This document shows positions 40,906 through 42,989 of a DNA stretch of 42,989 nt, in pieces. Each line of letters starts with the position of its first letter. Positions within the stretch are counted from its first letter, which is position 1. The DNA is from Congzhengia sp045576635 (lineage in GTDB: Bacteria; Bacillota; Clostridia; UBA1381; UBA9506), in NCBI GenBank assembly GCA_045576635.1, contig JAZNGT010000021.1, forward strand, positions 1 to 42,989, read 5' to 3'. The translations under genes and the position numbers were made by a program. The notes beneath the pieces were generated by a model. It ran no database searches and had not been told where the DNA came from. It saw only the letters and a program-made list of their open reading frames with translations.

Positions 40906-42629
40906 AACGCTGGCTAAAATACGTAAAACCGTATACACAATACTTTATTTTAGGCCCCATTTGTATGATTATTGAAGTATTAGGCGAAGTATTTATGCCC
41001 GTCTTATTTGCTTCGATTATCAATCGTGGGATTGCCGATAAAAGTCCGGCTTATGTTGTTATGATTTGCGCATTTATGATACTTACGGCGCTTTTCATGA
41101 TGGCAGGCGGCGTAGGCGGGGCATATTTTGCATCAAAAGCCTCCGTTGGTTTTGCTACCGATTTAAGAAAAGATTTATATAACAAAGTCCAGGATTTTTC
41201 TTTTTCCAATATTGATAAATTCAGCACCGGCTCTTTGGTTACGCGTCTTACAAACGATGTCACCCAAATTCAGAATTTTATCAACATGCTGCTCAGAATG
41301 TGCCTTCGTGCGCCGGGAATGCTCATCGGTGCTTTGATTATGGCAATAGCCTTAAGCCCTTCGTTATCTGTTGTGTTTTCTGTGGTGGTGCCGGTGATTT
41401 TGGTAACCATTCTTTTTGTCATATCAAAAGGGTTTCCGCGCTTCTCTCTCATGCAGACAAAGATTGATGCGGTCAATTCCTGTGTACAGGAAAATGTAAC
41501 GAACGTTCGTGTGGTAAAATCTTTTGTGCGGGAAGCGTTTGAAACAGAAAAATTTGCTTACGCCAACAACAATTTAAAGGATGCCTCTTTGGCGGCGATG
41601 ACGATTATGATTACGCTCATGCCTTTAATGACGCTGTTTATGAATCTTACCACAGTTATCGTACTTTGGGTTGGTGGAAATCAAGTGGTAGGCGGCACAC
41701 TCGCAGTAGGTGACTTAACGGCATTTATTACTTACATCAATCAGATTTTAATTTCTCTTATGATGGTTGTTATGATATTTTTTAACAGTTCCCGCGCGCT
41801 TGCATCGGCAAAACGTACGGCAGAAGTATTAGATGAAAAAATCGACATTTGCGATGATACTGCAAGTCCGGAAAACGCTGTTAGGAGAGGTAAAATTGAG
41901 TTTAAAAACGTATCCTTCCGGTACCATAAAAATAGTGAGGGTGCTGTGCTCAGCAACATAAAACTAATCATCGAACCGGGAGAAACGGTGGGCATTATTG
42001 GTTCTACCGGTTGCGGAAAAACCACATTGGTATCTTTGATTCCGCGATTATATGATACAGATAGCGGCGAGGTCTTGGTAGACGGAGTAAACGTACGGGA
42101 GTATTCCTTACGGAATCTGCGCGAGGGAATCGGAATGGTTTTGCAGAAAAACGAACTGTTTTCAGGAACGCTTACCGAAAACTTACGCTGGGGAAAAGAG
42201 GATGCTACACCGGAGGAACTTTCTCAATATGCTGACTACGCTCAGGCAGACGGCTTTATCACCGCGTTTCCTGACGGTTATGAGACGGTGCTTGGTCAGG
42301 GAGGCGTTAACTTATCCGGCGGACAAAAACAGAGGGTGTGTATTGCCCGTGCGCTGCTTAAAAACCCGAAAATCATCATATTGGACGACAGCACCAGCGC
42401 GGTGGATACGGCGACAGAGGCGAATATTCGTAAGATGTTTCAAAATCAGCTGAAAGATTCTACAAAACTCATTATTGCGCAGCGTATTTCTTCCGTGGCG
42501 GAGGCTGATAAAATTGTAGTCATGGACGATGGTTGTATCGTCGGTGTGGGAACACACGAGACGCTACTGTCCTCTAACGATGCATATCGTGAAATCTATG
42601 ATTCTCAATATCAGCAGAAGGAGGCGTAA
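40902..42629 (+). CDS. ABC exporter half-transporter (multidrug type) 1
   Basis: 575 residues. The N-terminal permease has about six membrane segments (15-300). The ATPase domain has Walker A GSTGCGKTT near 367, LSGGQKQR near 471, and Walker B IIILDDSTSAVD near 491-502. The fused arrangement is that of ABC exporters of the MsbA/LmrA/BmrCD type. The start is TTG 40902 with GAGGAGG upstream, overlapping the marR stop. A second fused half-transporter follows 3 bp later, so a heterodimeric exporter is likely. The substrate is unknown, possibly a drug or peptide given the MarR regulator. Confidence 0.93.
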   Translation: MKRWLKYVKPYTQYFILGPICMIIEVLGEVFMPVLFASIINRGIADKSPAYVVMICAFMILTALFMMAGGVGGAYFASKASVGFATDLRKDLYNKVQDFSFSNIDKFSTGSLVTRLTNDVTQIQNFINMLLRMCLRAPGMLIGALIMAIALSPSLSVVFSVVVPVILVTILFVISKGFPRFSLMQTKIDAVNSCVQENVTNVRVVKSFVREAFETEKFAYANNNLKDASLAAMTIMITLMPLMTLFMNLTTVIVLWVGGNQVVGGTLAVGDLTAFITYINQILISLMMVVMIFFNSSRALASAKRTAEVLDEKIDICDDTASPENAVRRGKIEFKNVSFRYHKNSEGAVLSNIKLIIEPGETVGIIGSTGCGKTTLVSLIPRLYDTDSGEVLVDGVNVREYSLRNLREGIGMVLQKNELFSGTLTENLRWGKEDATPEELSQYADYAQADGFITAFPDGYETVLGQGGVNLSGGQKQRVCIARALLKNPKIIILDDSTSAVDTATEANIRKMFQNQLKDSTKLIIAQRISSVAEADKIVVMDDGCIVGVGTHETLLSSNDAYREIYDSQYQQKEA

Positions 42630-42632
42630 ATC

Positions 42633-42989
42633 ATGGCAGCAAGAAGTTTAGACATATTAACAAAACGGTATCAAAGTGCGCCAAAAGGAGCAAATCCTGC
42701 CGCACACAGAAGAGGCCCGGGCGGTCGTCATGGAATGGGTGCTATGGGCGGAAAGCCCAAAGCCGTAAAGCCGGTTATGAAACGGTTACTTTCTTATTTG
42801 TACGAATACAAATTCCACATCGGTTTTGCAATTCTTTTTATGATTTTACGTACCGTATCACAGATTGCAGGGTCTTATATGTTGCGTCCCATTATCAATA
42901 ACTATATTGCCGTGGGAAAAATGGAAGGTTTTCTCTATGCGCTTTTTGTACTTTTAGCCATTTATCTCGTGGGTGTTGTATCCACGTAT
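42633..42989 (+). CDS. ABC exporter half-transporter 2, N-terminal fragment
   Basis: 119 codons, open at the right edge. A basic, glycine-rich leader (about 1-50, with HRRGPGGRHGMGAMGG) precedes at least two hydrophobic segments (about 65-85 and 100-119) that look like the first membrane helices of a fused ABC exporter. AGAAGGAGG precedes ATG 42633, 3 bp after the first half-transporter. The long polar leader before the first helix is a common trait of one partner in heterodimeric exporters. The ATPase part lies outside. Confidence 0.85.
   Translation, partial: MAARSLDILTKRYQSAPKGANPAAHRRGPGGRHGMGAMGGKPKAVKPVMKRLLSYLYEYKFHIGFAILFMILRTVSQIAGSYMLRPIINNYIAVGKMEGFLYALFVLLAIYLVGVVSTY

Overview
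The window looks like a low-to-mid-GC, endospore-forming Clostridia chromosome (Firmicutes/Bacillota). The evidence is a SleB C-terminus overlapping YpeB, a SpoIIR homologue, a Firmicutes-style division and cell-wall (dcw) cluster led by mraZ, a MurE with the DNPR motif of meso-diaminopimelate ligases, and strong AGGAGG ribosome binding sites. I cannot name a genus. There is no rRNA, tRNA, phage, transposase or CRISPR array. Almost everything is ordinary chromosomal core, so the less usual content sits in intergenic DNA and one AT-rich accessory patch.

Left part (1-9.8 kb). The end of sleB overlaps ypeB (cortex lysis at germination). A 460-bp gap follows and carries a highly structured candidate RNA ending in a terminator. 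A good promoter then drives PHP-domain hydrolase, lepA, hemW and a COG2509-type FAD dehydrogenase. A small XRE regulator with its own near-consensus promoter and a large membrane-anchored protein of unknown function come next.

Accessory patch (9.8-11.55 kb). Three small unrecognised genes (zinc ribbon, secreted protein with a duplicated domain, three-pass membrane protein) are visibly more AT-rich than their surroundings. Two diverged copies of a ~20-bp sequence bracket the last gene.

11.6-21.6 kb. A promoter drives a Pro/Glu-rich membrane protein, tsaE, tsaB, rpiB and a dCMP-deaminase-like gene, ending in a terminator. An ECF sigma factor and zinc-binding anti-sigma factor follow, then yitT with its own promoter. 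A 285-bp element with ~25-bp terminal inverted repeats fills the gap between convergent yitT and argCB. The argC promoter overlaps an ARG-box-like palindrome. spoIIR and an acyl-CoA synthetase with a hairpin leader close this part.

21.6-36 kb. The dcw cluster runs mraZ, rsmH, ftsL-like, PBP with PASTA domains, murE, murF, mraY, ftsW, murG, murA, divIB, ftsZ. A 10-bp-phased GTGG repeat (MraZ operator) lies between promoter and mraZ. murD, murB, murC and ftsA are absent from the cluster. ftsZ has its own promoter and terminator.

36-43 kb. A SulP transporter converges on an aldose-epimerase-like (DUF4432-type) plus metallo-beta-lactamase-fold pair. Two small unknown genes follow, then a MarR repressor with a perfect 12-bp inverted-repeat operator on its own promoter. 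That repressor leads two half-size ABC exporters; the second runs off the window.

No clearly new multi-gene system is present. The best leads for something undescribed are the structured RNA (1641-1963), the inverted-repeat element (16812-17096), the 90-nt nested structure upstream of mraZ (21702-21791) and the accessory patch.
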